Notes: generated by a model from the sequence alone, not told the origin. DNA of 64,000 nt from Macrocystis pyrifera (GCA_031763025.1 JASSKH010000017.1:3247924-3311923); one strand, 5' to 3'; shown: positions 23,234-34,807, counted from the first letter of the stretch. A program made the numbers and translations.

Positions 23234-24850
23234 ACGACACGTATTTTACTTCGTTTTTTCCTGAAATTTCGGCATTTCACCAAATTCAGCGAGGGTTGTC
23301 TTGTCGAGTACGTGCCTCAGTTGACTCGCGAAATAATCGTCCGCCCGGCACAAAACCGTCACCACAGCAGCTGAGCTCGCGGAAACCATCCGTGCGGTGG
23401 TCCCATGTGGTCCCATGTCGTCGGCCTGACTCGTAGGCAGGTGTCCGTGCCTTGGGGAGTGAAATCAATCACCAACTCGTCACGCTACAACGCCCAACGC
23501 GACAAAGTCTCGGCTACTGCCCTCACCGAGCTCAGTGGGTCGGCCACCTCGGTGCGGTCACGTTGTGAACTCGGCCACGAGAGCCTAGAAAGCAGTTGCA
23601 CCTTCTGCGTCCGGCCATGACTTGTCGAATGACCTTGGCAACAACCCTTGTCAGCCTCGTGCGCTCGCGAGTGGTAGCAAAGCTCGAGCCGGGGTGTTGC
23701 CCGATCCTCTACGTACAGCATTGTACCAAAAGTTCCTGAAAATCCTTGAGAACATCAGGACGTCATTTTTCAGGGTTGGAGTTTTCCGGCTTTTCCCGAA
23801 AAAAAATCGGGAAAATACTGAAAAAACCTGTCAAACACTCCTCGTTAAGATCGACCCTTAGAGCCACTGCTCTACGATGGTTGGGCCATTCCAGGTGTCA
23901 TACCGGAGGCGAAATGAACCCACAAGAAAACATGTGACCCAAGAACAAAATTAAACGGGGCAATCTAAGCCGGACCCACTACAGTAGAGGTCAAGGTTTG
24001 GGTATAAAAAGGACGAGAAGCAACTCGCGAGGAGGCCTAAAAGCCAAATAAGTTACGGCATCGAGAGGAGGGTAAATGGACACAAGCGTGGGTGTGATCT
24101 CATGCCGCAGCAGAGAGGCTTCAATGTCCCCAGACTTTATATGATGCGAATTAAAGCAACGACGGATGTTACAACAAAGTAGTAATCTTTCAACCAATAC
24201 GCGGGGACGCAATAAGTGTGGCTTCAGGGTGGGAGAAAGCCTCCGGGTTCTACAGGGAGAGAGGGAGAGAGATGACAACAGCACGGAAAAGAGGATGCGG
24301 CTAGGCTAAAACGGATCTTTCCGCTCGCCCATCGTTGTGCACTCACTGGATACACCAACAACGAAATCAGCTTTATTGCAGTGTGCATTTTAGCGGGGTA
24401 ACCTTTCTCTGCGACGAGGTGCCATGTCGACTACCGGCGAATCAGTGAAGTGGGTTTAGTAGCCCTGGGTGAGAGTCTCCGGCTGGTCGCAGCAAAGAGG
24501 CCCCCTTGATCCCAAACCATACCCCTGGTTCCGGGTAAGAAATAAGGCGACGACGGAATGTTGCAACAGACAAATAAAATGGACACCAGTCACCACACCC
24601 AAACGCAAAAAAAAAAAACTAACCGACCCCACCCCCCCCCCCCCCGGATTTTTTTCTGATTTGTCCATGGGGTGACAAACCATACCAAACCAGATGGACA
24701 GCCACAAGAAACCAACAGGATCGTCTGGCAGATTGAGCGAAAAACTCATGGCAAGGTCGACGTTCTTCGCCGCTAAACCCCCAAACGCAGGTCCGATCCG
24801 GGCGGGGTTTTCTGCCCGCGTTGTATCTATACGTCGCCGGCCTCTGCCCT
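23234..24850. other. Intergenic, no supported gene
   Basis: Between the convergent plus-strand gene and the cysteine desulfurase 3' end. A segment near 24090-24130 (TGATCTCATGCCGCAGCAGA) recurs inverted near 37810-37845. A poly-C run lies at 24632-24645. Confidence 0.5.
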
Positions 24851-24941
24851 TTACCGAGCTAACTCTTGGGCAGCCAGCATAGCTCTTGCCTCGTGCACTA
24901 TCGCCGCCGCCGCTCTGTCGACCTCTTCGCGTGTGGTGTGC
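24851..24941 (-). CDS. Cysteine desulfurase terminal exon
   Basis: The first base completes the split Arg; then HTTREEVDRAAAAIVHEAR and a TAA stop at 24851-24853. The match to the family C terminus (RxTTxEEVD) fixes the gene end. Confidence 0.93.
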
Positions 24942-27900
24942 CTTGACAAGAGCGCGCGCGAGAGAGCGAAAAACAAAACGCATCGTGTACACAGAAGTAC
25001 CCCTCATTAGAGCTGCACCCCCACGTATTTGGGGACAAACTACTCGGATTTATATAGCATGGGATAATTTTTTCAGAACAACCAGGTGCAACAAAGGAAA
25101 AAATAGTCAAAGGCGAGAAAGATTGAAAATTAAATTGTTGGCGAGAGAAACGCAAGGTGACGTGCGGGGGGGGGGCTCTCGTTGCGCCCATAAACCGGCT
25201 GGTAAGACAGCTCGTCAAAGACAAGCTTAAAAATACTTCTTACGAAAATGCCACTATATACGTGCAGTACTTCACACATCGGAACAGCTCAGGTAGATCA
25301 TTCCCACAGTTCATGATCTAGATCTTTCAGGGCAAATAGATAGATTCCTGATCTGTATGATCTAGCTCATGTTGCCGGGTGGAAGCCGTACACTCTGCAT
25401 GATCTACAGCAGCACATGTTTCGAGAGTTAGATCTGAACTACACATATCCTTTGCACAACACCTCATATTTCAGAAGTTAGGACTTATCTAAATCGTGTG
25501 TATACAGTTGCATAAACCGAGAGCATTCTCCGTGCAGCACTCACGGCATGACAACGAAAACCCACTCAAACAAATCTGCACGATTGTTATTCGTAGCGTG
25601 TCGGGCCGCATGTGGCCACTTCAACCCGAGGGATGGGCGCCGCGCTCAGAGTGCCCTTAGCGCACAGTTTACCCCCGGCTGAGCACCCCTTGTTTCGGGG
25701 AAGAGGCCTCACCTAACTCAACACATGCATCGAATGATCAGCGGCAGCGTAAAATAACATCGCTTGTAGATATCGCGTTACTTTTTCGCTTGGCCTGTAG
25801 TGGTGCCGAGCGCCGAGCTCGCTACAGGTGTTTGCCTGCGTCTTTTCTCGCAGCTCTCGCTCTTTTTACCTTCCAACGGAGAGCCGAACGGTACCAAAGC
25901 CGGTCGACTCCTCCACCCCCATCGCCTGCAGCACCCCTGACATCGTTGCCTCGCCGGCGTGGCACGCCGATCCCGCAGATGCCGCGACGGTTTCGGACAA
26001 CTGCTCAAGCAGCACGCCCAAGAAGCAAGAGTAACGTGCACGCAGCGGAGTGAGAAATACGAGGTGACTTCAGCGAGTTTTAAGCCACGTGGTGTGTTCG
26101 CCAATGTTTTATCGTTGTCGTGCCGATTAACCCCTACAGAATCGCTGCGGCGTTTTGGGGGCAAGTCACTTGGAATTGAATATGCGGCATGTTTGCAGTT
26201 ATGTACCAGGCACCTGTTAAGGTTCAAGGACATGTACGACAACCATTTGAAGAACGCCATGTGTCAAACCAACAGGCGCAACTGCTTTCGTTGGTAGAGC
26301 AAAACACAGCCAAGACGGCGAGCAGCTCCTGTCTGTAGCGCGCGTTTTTTTTTGGGAGAGCACAGGAGGAAGCAGCCACCTCCACCTAGTCGTCACCTTT
26401 GTCCTCGAAGGCTGGCGGTGTCAAACGTCAAGGTGAGTTACTTAAAAGAACAGCAGCATCACCAAGCGTGTCACTCCGACCCAATTCAGCACTCCAAAAC
26501 ACACCATTAAAGGAACAGAAGCTTCGTGTGCGACAAAAATGATGCCCAGGAAGGATATGCTATGCCTCATCCAAATCAGTCGAACCCTTTTTGCTATTCG
26601 TACCGCGAGACAAACACAACTGCGATTCCAAGTACTCTTTCATAGAAAAGGGACATCGTACGATTATGGGGGACCATAGTAAATAGGACGAAATTTTGTT
26701 ACGGTAGTAAAAATAGGTATATATATATAGGTTTTTGTGTGTACCGTAGGTCCTATTTACTATGATCCCCCGTAATACTCGAAACCGGGAACCGAGCCAA
26801 GAACAATCCCGTGGATTATTGTTAACAAGAGAATGCGGCGTGTGGGTTCATATTCTGGGCTTGTTTGGGGGCTTCGACGTTGATGACAACGACGCGACAC
26901 TCTTTGGTTTGAAAGGACGGTAGATTACTCCCGAACCGCGGTTGCAATTCTAAAGGAGCTAACCAAAGGGCTGTACGGAGTAGGACCACAAGCTAACGGC
27001 GGTCCCTCACCCTCTCGAGCAGCTCCCGCGCTTCGAGTCCCGGAACGCCGACGCTGAGGGTGTTGGGGAGGCGCATGGACGGATCCCGGGGACCGTGCAC
27101 CCGCATCCCCTTGCCCAAGTCCGCCGCTTCAAGGTGTTCCAGAAGGCGCGTGCGCATGTCCGCGAGGTGCTTGGACAGTCGCTCAAGCTCGTGGTCGACA
27201 ATCTATCATCCACGTGAAAAAAAACATGTCGCGACAGACGTACGGGGAGGTCAGCACAAGAGGTTGAAGGAGGGTCTTACGAACTACCTGGTATTGTAGG
27301 AAAAAAACACAAGCGGCTAGACAATACGAACATCAAAACAACAAAACTTGAAACATCAATACAACAAGCTTCAGCAAAAATTACTGAAACGGTTGAGAAT
27401 AATACCGTCACAGTCTGAGCAAGCTGTCTATCGAAAGCCATCGCAAGTCGAATGCACAAACGCCTTGCCGTAAATGGAACACAGAACAAGCGCGTCCGAT
27501 GTATCACGAAGCTTGCACAATTGAGTATTAACCGCTCAATCGGTCGAGCTCGCAGCTGACTTGTTCGGAAAAACTAAATAAACAACGTACAGTGGACAAA
27601 ACGAGCAGCATTCCGTCCTGTAAAGAGTGAGAAAGCGGGACCTGTAAAACTCGAAGAGGCGCACGCGCGCGCAACGCCTGAAACTAAAAACGCTGCTGCA
27701 TGCACGTCGGGTGCACGGTCCTGTCGCCCCGCTCCCATTGAACCTGTCGCAATCGCACGCCAGCAGTCATCGAAGCATTTCACCATTTTCCGGATTACAC
27801 CCTCTCAACGACCGGTCGTTTGTCTGAATGCGTACGCCCAAAAGAAGTCTGCAAGCGGAACAAGCGCACGCACAAGGACACCAAGGGAAAAAAGCGCAGG

Positions 27901-30900
27901 CCCCTACACACTGCTGGGGGCATGCTACATGTCCGCCATGGCAACGGAGTTTATTCATCAAGGGCATCGTTTTATCGCGAACATCAGCTCCTCCCACCTC
28001 CGCCGCCTTCCCCATCCCGGATATGAGCAGCACGTTCTCGGTCCCGGCTCTCCTGCCTGCCTCCTGGCCCCCTCCGCGTATCATCGGGGGCAGCGCCAGC
28101 CCTTTCCGCACGAAAAGAGCAGCTACTCCTTTTGGCGCCCCGAACTTATGACCCACCAAGGTAAGCATGTCCACGCCCAGGTCTGATACCTTTTCTCGCA
28201 TAGAGTTATCGGTGGTCAGCCACATGGGGAATAAGGCACTATTTAGGGTTCTCAAGTATCGCGAACGAAAAGGTGCAGAAACCACAGTTGTGGATACCCG
28301 CAGCGGCTGAATTCGTTAGGGTGTCACGTGCGCGGTAAGCGGGTGTGACGGGTGGGGGGGAGGGGGAATAGGAAAGGGGAGACGTTACCACGTACCACTG
28401 TAGCTCGGTCGTGGTTTTCTGGTTTAAAAAAAAAAAAAACGACCTACTTATTAACTTCCAATTCGACGCATCGAAGCATGGTACTGTATAGGGGTGCATG
28501 TTCATTTTTTCTTCGGTGGTTCCGGGCTTAAGAGTTCTATACTAATAGCAAGTCACCCAAACACCGATTTTAAGGAAAAATTGTACGCTTAACCCTCCTG
28601 GAGCTCCAGAGGAGGAGAATCATTGACGATAAAAAAAAGACGATTCCACCAACGGCCACTGCGGGCGAGATTCGAGGATGACACAAATCGGCGTCCGAGC
28701 AGCACTGCAAGGAGTCGTACGGCGCGGGCACAACATGATCCTGACCGTACTGCTGCTGGGCGCTCACGCCGCTCCTACGACGCAGACGGTTGATGACACC
28801 AAAGTTAACCAACCATTGTTTTGGTTGCTACCTCGGGGCTCCCAAAAAGATTGATACAACCCGATGAGCATGGCCTAGGCCTGTATCGCACCATGCTGTA
28901 AAAACACAAAACTATATAAGTCACATGCCGTACAAGGCATGCCTTATTGGGGGATTCTTGGAGTGTCCTTGAGGAGCCCCATCCACCAGAGAAATACCTG
29001 TCGTATAATAGCATGCGTCCATCGACATACAGTGCCGCAGCAATGGCAAGCGCGGGGACCACCCACAGGGAAATGGTGGCCGTAGGTAGAACGCTATGTA
29101 TACAGACAAAACCCCCACACCCAACCGCATTCTCAACTTTGTAACTCTCCTCTCCCGGAGCTAAAACGCGCAGCATTTCCTTGCAAGCGGCAGCATGGGT
29201 TCCACCCGGCATTTTGCGCCAAAACAGCCTGAAAAAAAAAAAAACTTGAAAAAGTAACGCAAAGTCACTCCTTGAAGTTCAAGAAACAGGAAGGCATGGA
29301 GGTACTGGCCAAGCATCGAGAGACCTAATCGTGGAACGCTCTGAGAACAACGGCGCTTTGCGTGTATGGCGTGCTTTCCATTGCCCTCTCGCGACTGTTC
29401 ACACGATGTTTCGCCCCGGCAGGGTAAAGCGAAAATATGAGTGTATGCAGGGCTTTTGACAGCAAGAGGCCGTGGCGTGTGCGCTCGGCATCGCTGGCAG
29501 GGTGCTCTAGCACCCCCTAACGGGGCACGGCAAAACAAAAAAATATACATTTACCTTGACGGGGACCTTTCCGATGCTCTGAGCCGCGTCCGTGTGGCAC
29601 ATGATCCCTCGACGTCGACACAACTCGGCGATCTCTTTGACGGGCTGGAGCGATCCCACCTGGCCAATCGTGACGCACAAACGCGGGAGCAAGCGGGTTT
29701 TCGACAACATGTCGACGATCGGAAGGTGCGGTCCTTAAGACGCGCGCGACAGCATTGCAGGCTGGAGCGCCACTGCGAAAGGCGGGTGGGGGGTGTACTT
29801 GACATCAACGGGTGGGGTGTGTGTGTACGTATGCCATGCAATGGCCGTAGTCGTATCGGCATAGACCTTGGCATCTCTACAAGGCCGGGACGGAGGACGT
29901 CGGGTTGTCACCGATCAGGCAGACATTGGTTGCACCAAGCGCGAAGCGAAACGTGAGGTGTTAGGCGAGTCGCATGAAAGGGTGAGCTGCATCCCACTGA
30001 AAACCGCGTGTTGAGGCGGTTTTTTGTGCATATGGAAGACAGCGTCGAATGGGGTGGGAGGGGGCGTGGGGCATCGTAGCCTTTGAGAAGATGTATTTGC
30101 GGCAATCCCGACGGCCGGATGGATCGATAGTTTCCATTCCGTGCTCACTGCACGAATGCAGCGTTACAACTGCACCCGTGGTCAGGGTAACATATCGCTT
30201 GGAGCCACTACCAGGCAATTGTCTTTTTTTTGTTGAGCCTGTTTTATGACCATAGGCAAGGCTGACGTTTTCAGGCAAATCAGCTGATGTGAGAACGCCA
30301 TCATCATCACCGTTATCCATGTTTGCAGCAGAACCACGCATCAGAGCACAAAACACCATTCCACCGCGCCACTGTACGGGCACGAAACTCCCAACCTAAA
30401 AGATGATAGTTTTGAGTCGCGCTAAAAAATGGAGCTGTACTACCTTACTACCCCTCGACGTGAAAAACAACGGCAAACGCAGGTGCGACATGGACGGGAG
30501 CAAGATTGCCACGCGCCGTCGGCACCATTCGAGACGAAAATAAACGTAAAACAACCAGAAGATTATCCCAAGCGGTAGACAGCGCGCTCGAGACACGAAA
30601 AATCATTCTTTGTTGTGAGCCGTTTCTTGCCTCGTTGTTGGAGTGCATGATCGTAACCAGCGCCGTCTCGGGCCGTAGCGCCGCTGCCACCTCGTCACTG
30701 GAAACCCGTCCTTCCTCATCAACCCCCACGTAGGAGACATCCAGCCTCCCCTCCGACGCCAAATGATCGAGGCATTTCGCGATAGCAGGGTGCTCGATGG
30801 CAGAAGATACCACGTGCGGCTTCAACAAACAGGGACTTCCACTTGGCTGAGCGTTCGCCTTGGCGTGGAGCGCTAGCTAGAACAGTGACGGGTGCAACGG

Positions 30901-32085
30901 AGGGGCATCACAAGTATGGGTCAGGTTTGAGCGAGGGCAAGGGCGACGACGGTTGGCGTCAGGCTTACCTCGTGTTACGTTGACGAGAGCATATATCTGT
31001 AGTGCGCCAGGAAGTGGCCAAACGCTTCAAAGTATGCGCTATAGTCACGGCGCCATGATCACCCACCACCCGAATCAATATCGGGGCGTGCAAACGGCCT
31101 TGCTTGCATTGCAAAATTCCTCGGTGCCTAAGGTTTAAGGTTCGAGTTGGCACCCTTTTCGTCAGGAAAAACAACCAAGAAGTTGCTAACCAAGCGTTAG
31201 AGCGCTGTAGTCTCACGAGTGGGCACGGTACCACGCTCGTTGTTGAACCGGCTCTACCAATGAGTATTCTTCGGGCCAAGGGACTACAAAACCATGCGCT
31301 CTTACTGTAGTGCACTTTCCCCAACGAGGGGGCTGTCACGGTAAGGACCGTCACGAGAACTCACGCCGCGGAATGAAAGGACACACAGGTACAAAAACAT
31401 GCCACCGCGCAGTCGAAACACCGGCATGTCAGCGGGTGTGCGAGATGAGGCCAGTTTGAAACAATCAACGACTGCCGAGTCAAGCACCAAAGTGCGGCTA
31501 GCTCGGGGAGAGTCAACACTATTATCTTATTCTCGACCACAACCACCAGAATTGAGCCCGATTGTTACAACTCCATCGTCTGCTATTAATAGTGCTCAGA
31601 ACCGCTGCGCGCATAACCGTTCAGTCTTCTAGAACCGCAAAAAACTATTCCACACTAATTCCAAGTATTTTTTCCCAGAAACACGCTGGATGCCGTTCTG
31701 TTCGTTCTGTTCAACAAGGGCTCTATATAAGATGAGCCTTTTTTTTTGGCGAAACAGGAGGCAGGTTGCTGCCGGACCCAACCCAACCCAACCTAACCCA
31801 ACCCGACCAATGCATAGCAACACTTCCACCTCAGCACCCCACTCGCATGATGATATATGATACATAGCACATGACCCCCCCCCCTCTCACCGAGGCCAGG
31901 ATGGCGTGGTTGTCCGCCTCCGATCCGCTCGCGACAAAAACGACTTCCTCGGGAGTGCACCCTAGCAGCGCCGCAACTCTTCTCCGAGCTTCGACCACGG
32001 CCGCCTTGCAAGCCCTGCCCAGCGCGTGGGCGCTCGACGGGTTCCCGAAACACTCGCCGATGAAGGGGAACATCTCGCGCGAGAC
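24851..32085 (-). CDS. NifS/selenocysteine-lyase-like cysteine desulfurase (7 exons; N-terminal exon missing)
   Basis: PLP-dependent class-V aminotransferase that removes sulfur (or selenium) from cysteine (selenocysteine) and carries it on a catalytic Cys for Fe-S cluster or sulfur-transfer pathways. Exons: 32085-31891, 30858-30631, 29659-29555, 28189-27998, 27202-27011, 26000-25870 and 24941-24851. All junctions are in phase; 377 residues lie in the window. In order: FGNPSSAH; SGSEADNHA; IEHPAI; MHSNNE|VGSLQP; HTDAAQS (PLP-binding Asp/Gln); VGHKFGAPKG (Schiff-base Lys); GGGQE and RAGTENV; RLPNTLS; the catalytic loop SAGSACHAG; RLSVGRHTTREEV. The loop and the VGHKFGAPKG segment look closer to selenocysteine lyase/NifS-type enzymes than to classic mitochondrial NFS1. 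The exon with the N-terminal NATTP-type segment, and any targeting peptide, were not found upstream, so compartment is unknown. Confidence 0.93.
25262..25485 (+). mobile_element. Family B element, copy 4 (3' truncated)
   Basis: TTCACACATCGGAACAGCTC start, GTTGCCGGGTGGAAGCC core; in the last cysteine desulfurase intron. Confidence 0.65.
25870..26000 (-). CDS. Cysteine desulfurase exon (catalytic Cys loop)
   Basis: 131 nt, phase 0 to 2, from TTGAGCAG|TTGTCC to GGAAG|GTAAAA. Holds SAGSACHAGEATMSGVL with the catalytic cysteine, then GTVRLSVG; the closing Arg is split across the intron. Confidence 0.94.
26667..26777 (+). mobile_element. Family A MITE, copy 4
   Basis: Complete, with an internal (TA)n expansion; sits in the cysteine desulfurase intron 27010-26001. 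Confidence 0.85.
27011..27202 (-). CDS. Cysteine desulfurase exon (C-terminal domain)
   Basis: 64 codons, from a T-rich acceptor (GGATGATAG) to GAGAGG|GTGAGG. Encodes IVDHELERLSKHLADMR through RLPNTLSVGVPGLEARELLER. Confidence 0.92.
27998..28189 (-). CDS. Cysteine desulfurase exon (Schiff-base lysine)
   Basis: 64 codons, from CGAGAAAAG|GTATCA to GCGGAG|GTGGGA, phase 0. Carries LTLVGHKFGAPKG with the PLP lysine, then GGGQEAGRRAGTENV. Confidence 0.93.
28570..29228 (-). CDS. Membrane-protein gene inside a cysteine desulfurase intron
   Basis: Two exons, 29228-28998 and 28774-28570, joined in phase 2, with a TAA stop at 28570. The acceptor of the first follows 13 T residues; its donor is GACAG|GTATTT. 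The first exon has a hydrophobic segment (ISLWVVPALAIAAALYV) and the second another near the C terminus (GGIVFFLSSMILLLW) followed by basic SSRRVKR, so two transmembrane helices are likely. It lies wholly within the desulfurase intron 29554-28190 on the same strand. Its phases cannot merge with the desulfurase frame (phase 0 on both sides), so it is a nested gene, a gene remnant or a transposon cargo. Upstream exons were not found. Paralogue of the 21.2-21.8 kb gene. Confidence 0.5.
29555..29659 (-). CDS. Cysteine desulfurase exon (PLP-contacting Asp)
   Basis: 35 codons between TTGGCCAG|GTGGGA and GTCAAG|GTAAAT, phase 0. Contains CHTDAAQS, the conserved Asp and Gln that contact PLP in fold-type I enzymes. 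Confidence 0.93.
29780..30050 (-). repeat. Repeat family C, copy 5
   Basis: Reverse orientation inside the cysteine desulfurase intron with the GC donor. Confidence 0.7.
30631..30858 (-). CDS. Cysteine desulfurase exon with GC donor
   Basis: 76 codons. The acceptor CGCCAAG|GCGAAC adds a loop (ANAQPSGS) that fits the family spacing before KPHVVSSAIEHPA. The exon must end at NNE for the protein to continue as VGSLQP; the genomic donor there is GAG|GCAAGA, a GC-AG intron. Confidence 0.9.
31891..32085 (-). CDS. Cysteine desulfurase exon (N-terminal PLP domain, first found)
   Basis: 65 codons, phase 0 to 0, from CCACAAG|GTCTCG to GCCTCG|GTGAGA. Begins VSREMFPFIGE and ends SEADNHAILAS. In the family about 20 residues including the NATTP motif should come before it. 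Confidence 0.92.
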
Positions 32086-32175
32086 CTTGTGGATTCGGCC
32101 GCACGTAATAAAATACAAAGCACGGATTAAGACGCGGTTCTCGGCCCGAAACGACGCGAAGCGACACGGGAGTTT

Positions 32176-32270
32176 TAACCTTTAGGACTGCAGTCCCGTT
32201 TAGGGCACAAACCAGTCAAATTCTAAGTAATTTATCCCCAAAACCCGACTGCGGTCCTAGAACGGTTAAT
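32176..32270. mobile_element. Family E palindromic MITE
   Basis: About 90 bp with arms TAGGACTGCAGTCCCGTTTA and ACCCGACTGCGGTCCTA. Confidence 0.7.
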
Positions 32271-32895
32271 GCGATTGGTCGGCAGGGGACACGGCGACAG
32301 CAGAGGCCGGTAGGGGGGGGGGGTTGTGCCCAAACGATCCAACCCCATGAGACTTACGATTGAACGTTTATTCCATCCAGGCCTGTACCGCTTTATACAC
32401 GAGACTTTGAGCGAAAGCGAAGAGCTATCCCACCCAGGCCTGTAGACATCGCTTTTGACGCGAGGCAAACGAGCGAGCACTAGTATCTCAACCATGTCTA
32501 TATCGCTGGATACACTGATACTTTGAGCGAACGCTGTGTCATCCAGGCCTGTACCGCTCCGCATATAGCTCCATCGCGTTAAGGTGTTTGACGGTGAGTC
32601 GTTCTCGTGGCCCCTTCCCACCATGCTATTTACACCGAAACCCTGTGCCATACGAACCAAAGCGCGAAGCCCTAGAACTGAGCCTGTGATCTCGCCGACT
32701 ATATGAGCCGCCGACCAGCTATTAGACATTTTTTCGGCACCATGGTGTGCATCATATACTATCGAACGATATATCAACACTTTCGATATGATATTCAACA
32801 CTACTGTAGTACCGATATCATATCACTAGGGCTGAGAGTCGGGTGACTATTCAATTAAGCCGCCGACTAGTTATCGTTTTTGGCCTTAGTTGGCC
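32271..32895. other. Expected position of the missing desulfurase 5' exon; none seen
   Basis: Three copies of a CCAGGCCTGTACCGCT-type motif (32380, 32430, 32545) form a loose local repeat. No frame with the NATTP-type segment was found here or up to about 38 kb. Confidence 0.45.
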
Positions 32896-33004
32896 ATTAC
32901 TGCGGGCCACATTAAACAGGACCTACTGTACACACAAAATCCTATATGTTTTACTATTTTTATTAACAATGTTTGGTCCCATTTACTATGGTCCCCCGCA
33001 ATAG
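32896..33004 (-). mobile_element. Family A MITE, copy 5 (diverged)
   Basis: Left arm decayed (TTACTGCGGGCCACATTAAA), right arm intact. Confidence 0.75.
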
Positions 33005-33197
33005 GCATCCCGTCACAGCTTAGCTGCGTGGGTGCGGTGAACTTGCCGAGGAGTTCTGTGTCTGTGTACGACGTCTACATGTGCATGACTCGCGTGTTTG
33101 GTCAGTGGCTCGACGCGTTCGATTTTTCATCGATCCATACGAAAGTCAGTCAACAACGGCTCGCTTCACCATCTCAACTACAGTACAGCAGGCGCGC

Positions 33198-33475
33198 GCG
33201 GGGGGGGGGGGGGGGGGGGGGGGTGTACTCGATAGGAGGGATGTACTCGATCTCATGCATGGCCGTAGTCGTATGACCATAGACCCTCGCATCCCTACAA
33301 TGCCGGGACGGAGCATGTCGGGTTTTCACCGACCAGGCAGACATTGCTTGCACCAAGCGCGAAGCGCCGTGAGGTGTCCGGCGAGTCGCATGAAGGGTGA
33401 GCTGCATCCTACTAAGAACCGCTCGTGAGGCGGACTTGCATGCGGATGACAGCTTCAATGAGTTAGTTTATTTTC
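33198..33475 (-). repeat. Repeat family C, copy 6
   Basis: Preceded by a G-run of about 25, then TGTACTCGATAGGAGGGATG and the full module order in reverse. Confidence 0.75.
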
Positions 33476-33479
33476 CAGT

Positions 33480-34208
33480 GTAGCCAAGGGGGGGGAGGGG
33501 GGGGTATATATACCAGCCAGAACCCGCGATAGACCTAAAAACCATGTACCATCCCCCGATGTCCACACACCACATTTGGACATTGGCTGTATTCCCCCGT
33601 AACTAGTAACTACGCTAGCCGTCAGCGTCGAGTCCAGCCAACTCTCGTCCCCACCCTACCTATGATAACAGTTCTCTTGTATTTGAGTCTACCTCTCGAC
33701 GACTGCATGTGCTCGGTGCCGTCCACCGACGCGCTTTCGCGCGCCGCGCTTGCTCCCCCACGCTTACGGCCGCGTGCTATGAAGAACCATCTTCGGCGTC
33801 CACTGGGCCGATCGAGCCTCACGAAGTCGGCACATTGCGGCTATGCAAGCAAAGCTACCAGCTACCAGCTGAGCACTGTTCCCCTTGGTACTGATACCTT
33901 GTCCGGTACGCACAGTAGCCGCGACCTACACGCGATACGTAGCGCACAGTGGGACAGAGGCAGAGCCACAGGTCCAAGGTGTGATACAGACTAGTAGGCT
34001 TCGACCTCCGTCTGCCGGCTCCTTTTTCTCTTTCTTGTCCCCTTACCGAACGACCGGTACGCGGGACAGTGAAATAAGACGCACCCACCTCGGGGAAGAT
34101 GGGCGAAGTCGCGTTGTAGTCCTGCCAACAAGAAAGAGAACGGGGGGGGAGAAGCAGTTCAGCGAGAGAAAAGAAAAAAGAAGAGGAAGTGTGGGAACCT
34201 TACGGACA

Positions 34209-34243
<35 letters not shown>

Positions 34244-34800
34244 CGGCGAGCGAACCGCGAACGACGAGAGTCGGCTTTGAAAAAATGGTTCTCGAGCCGA
34301 GCTCTGGGTTTGAAATATTTCAGCGAGAGGAAGTCCCCCCCCCCCCCCCCCCCCCCCCCGGAATTCAAGGAGTTTATAGGGGCTTCACGGTCGTCTAATA
34401 GGCGGGGGAAATGCTGCAGTGCGTATACGTATATCACGCTCATCGTAAAAACAAAACAAAAACAACCTTGGGGCCCAGCTTCGACAAGATGGTTGAAATA
34501 TACTGTCAACATGAATAGACCCCCATATAGCACTACCCCTGTTCTCCTGAACCCGACCGCCTGGGAAAATTCTCGGACATTAGGAAAATGATGAGAACTT
34601 TATGTGCACTATCAACCAATGTGTTGAAGCTAGGCCGAGTCGTAGACAGACCACCGAGGGGCAGGACCCGACTATGATAGGAAAGCCGACCTTTTTCCAA
34701 AAACTTGGGGGGGGGGGGGGGGGAATGAAAAAAACAACACAAAAAAAAAACTGTTTCTTCGCCCAATTGTGCAGTGACTCTTGCACTCTAGGTTAACTTA
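33480..34800. other. Poly-G/C-rich intergenic sequence
   Basis: Apart from homopolymers, a weak minus-strand coding-like stretch at 33690-33810 (VRLDRPSGRRRWFF) lacks convincing boundaries. Confidence 0.4.
34210..34361. repeat. Poly-G and poly-C tracts facing each other
   Basis: A run of about 33 G (34210-34243) and a run of about 25 C (34337-34361) about 95 bp apart, able to pair with each other or to form G-quadruplexes. Confidence 0.85.
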
Positions 34801-34807
34801 TAAAGGA

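Noticed and set aside
32316..32420. LDRLGTTPP-like minus-strand frame as the missing desulfurase NATTP exon
   Set aside because: It arises from a poly-G run, lacks the Asn/Ala residues and has no donor in the right phase.
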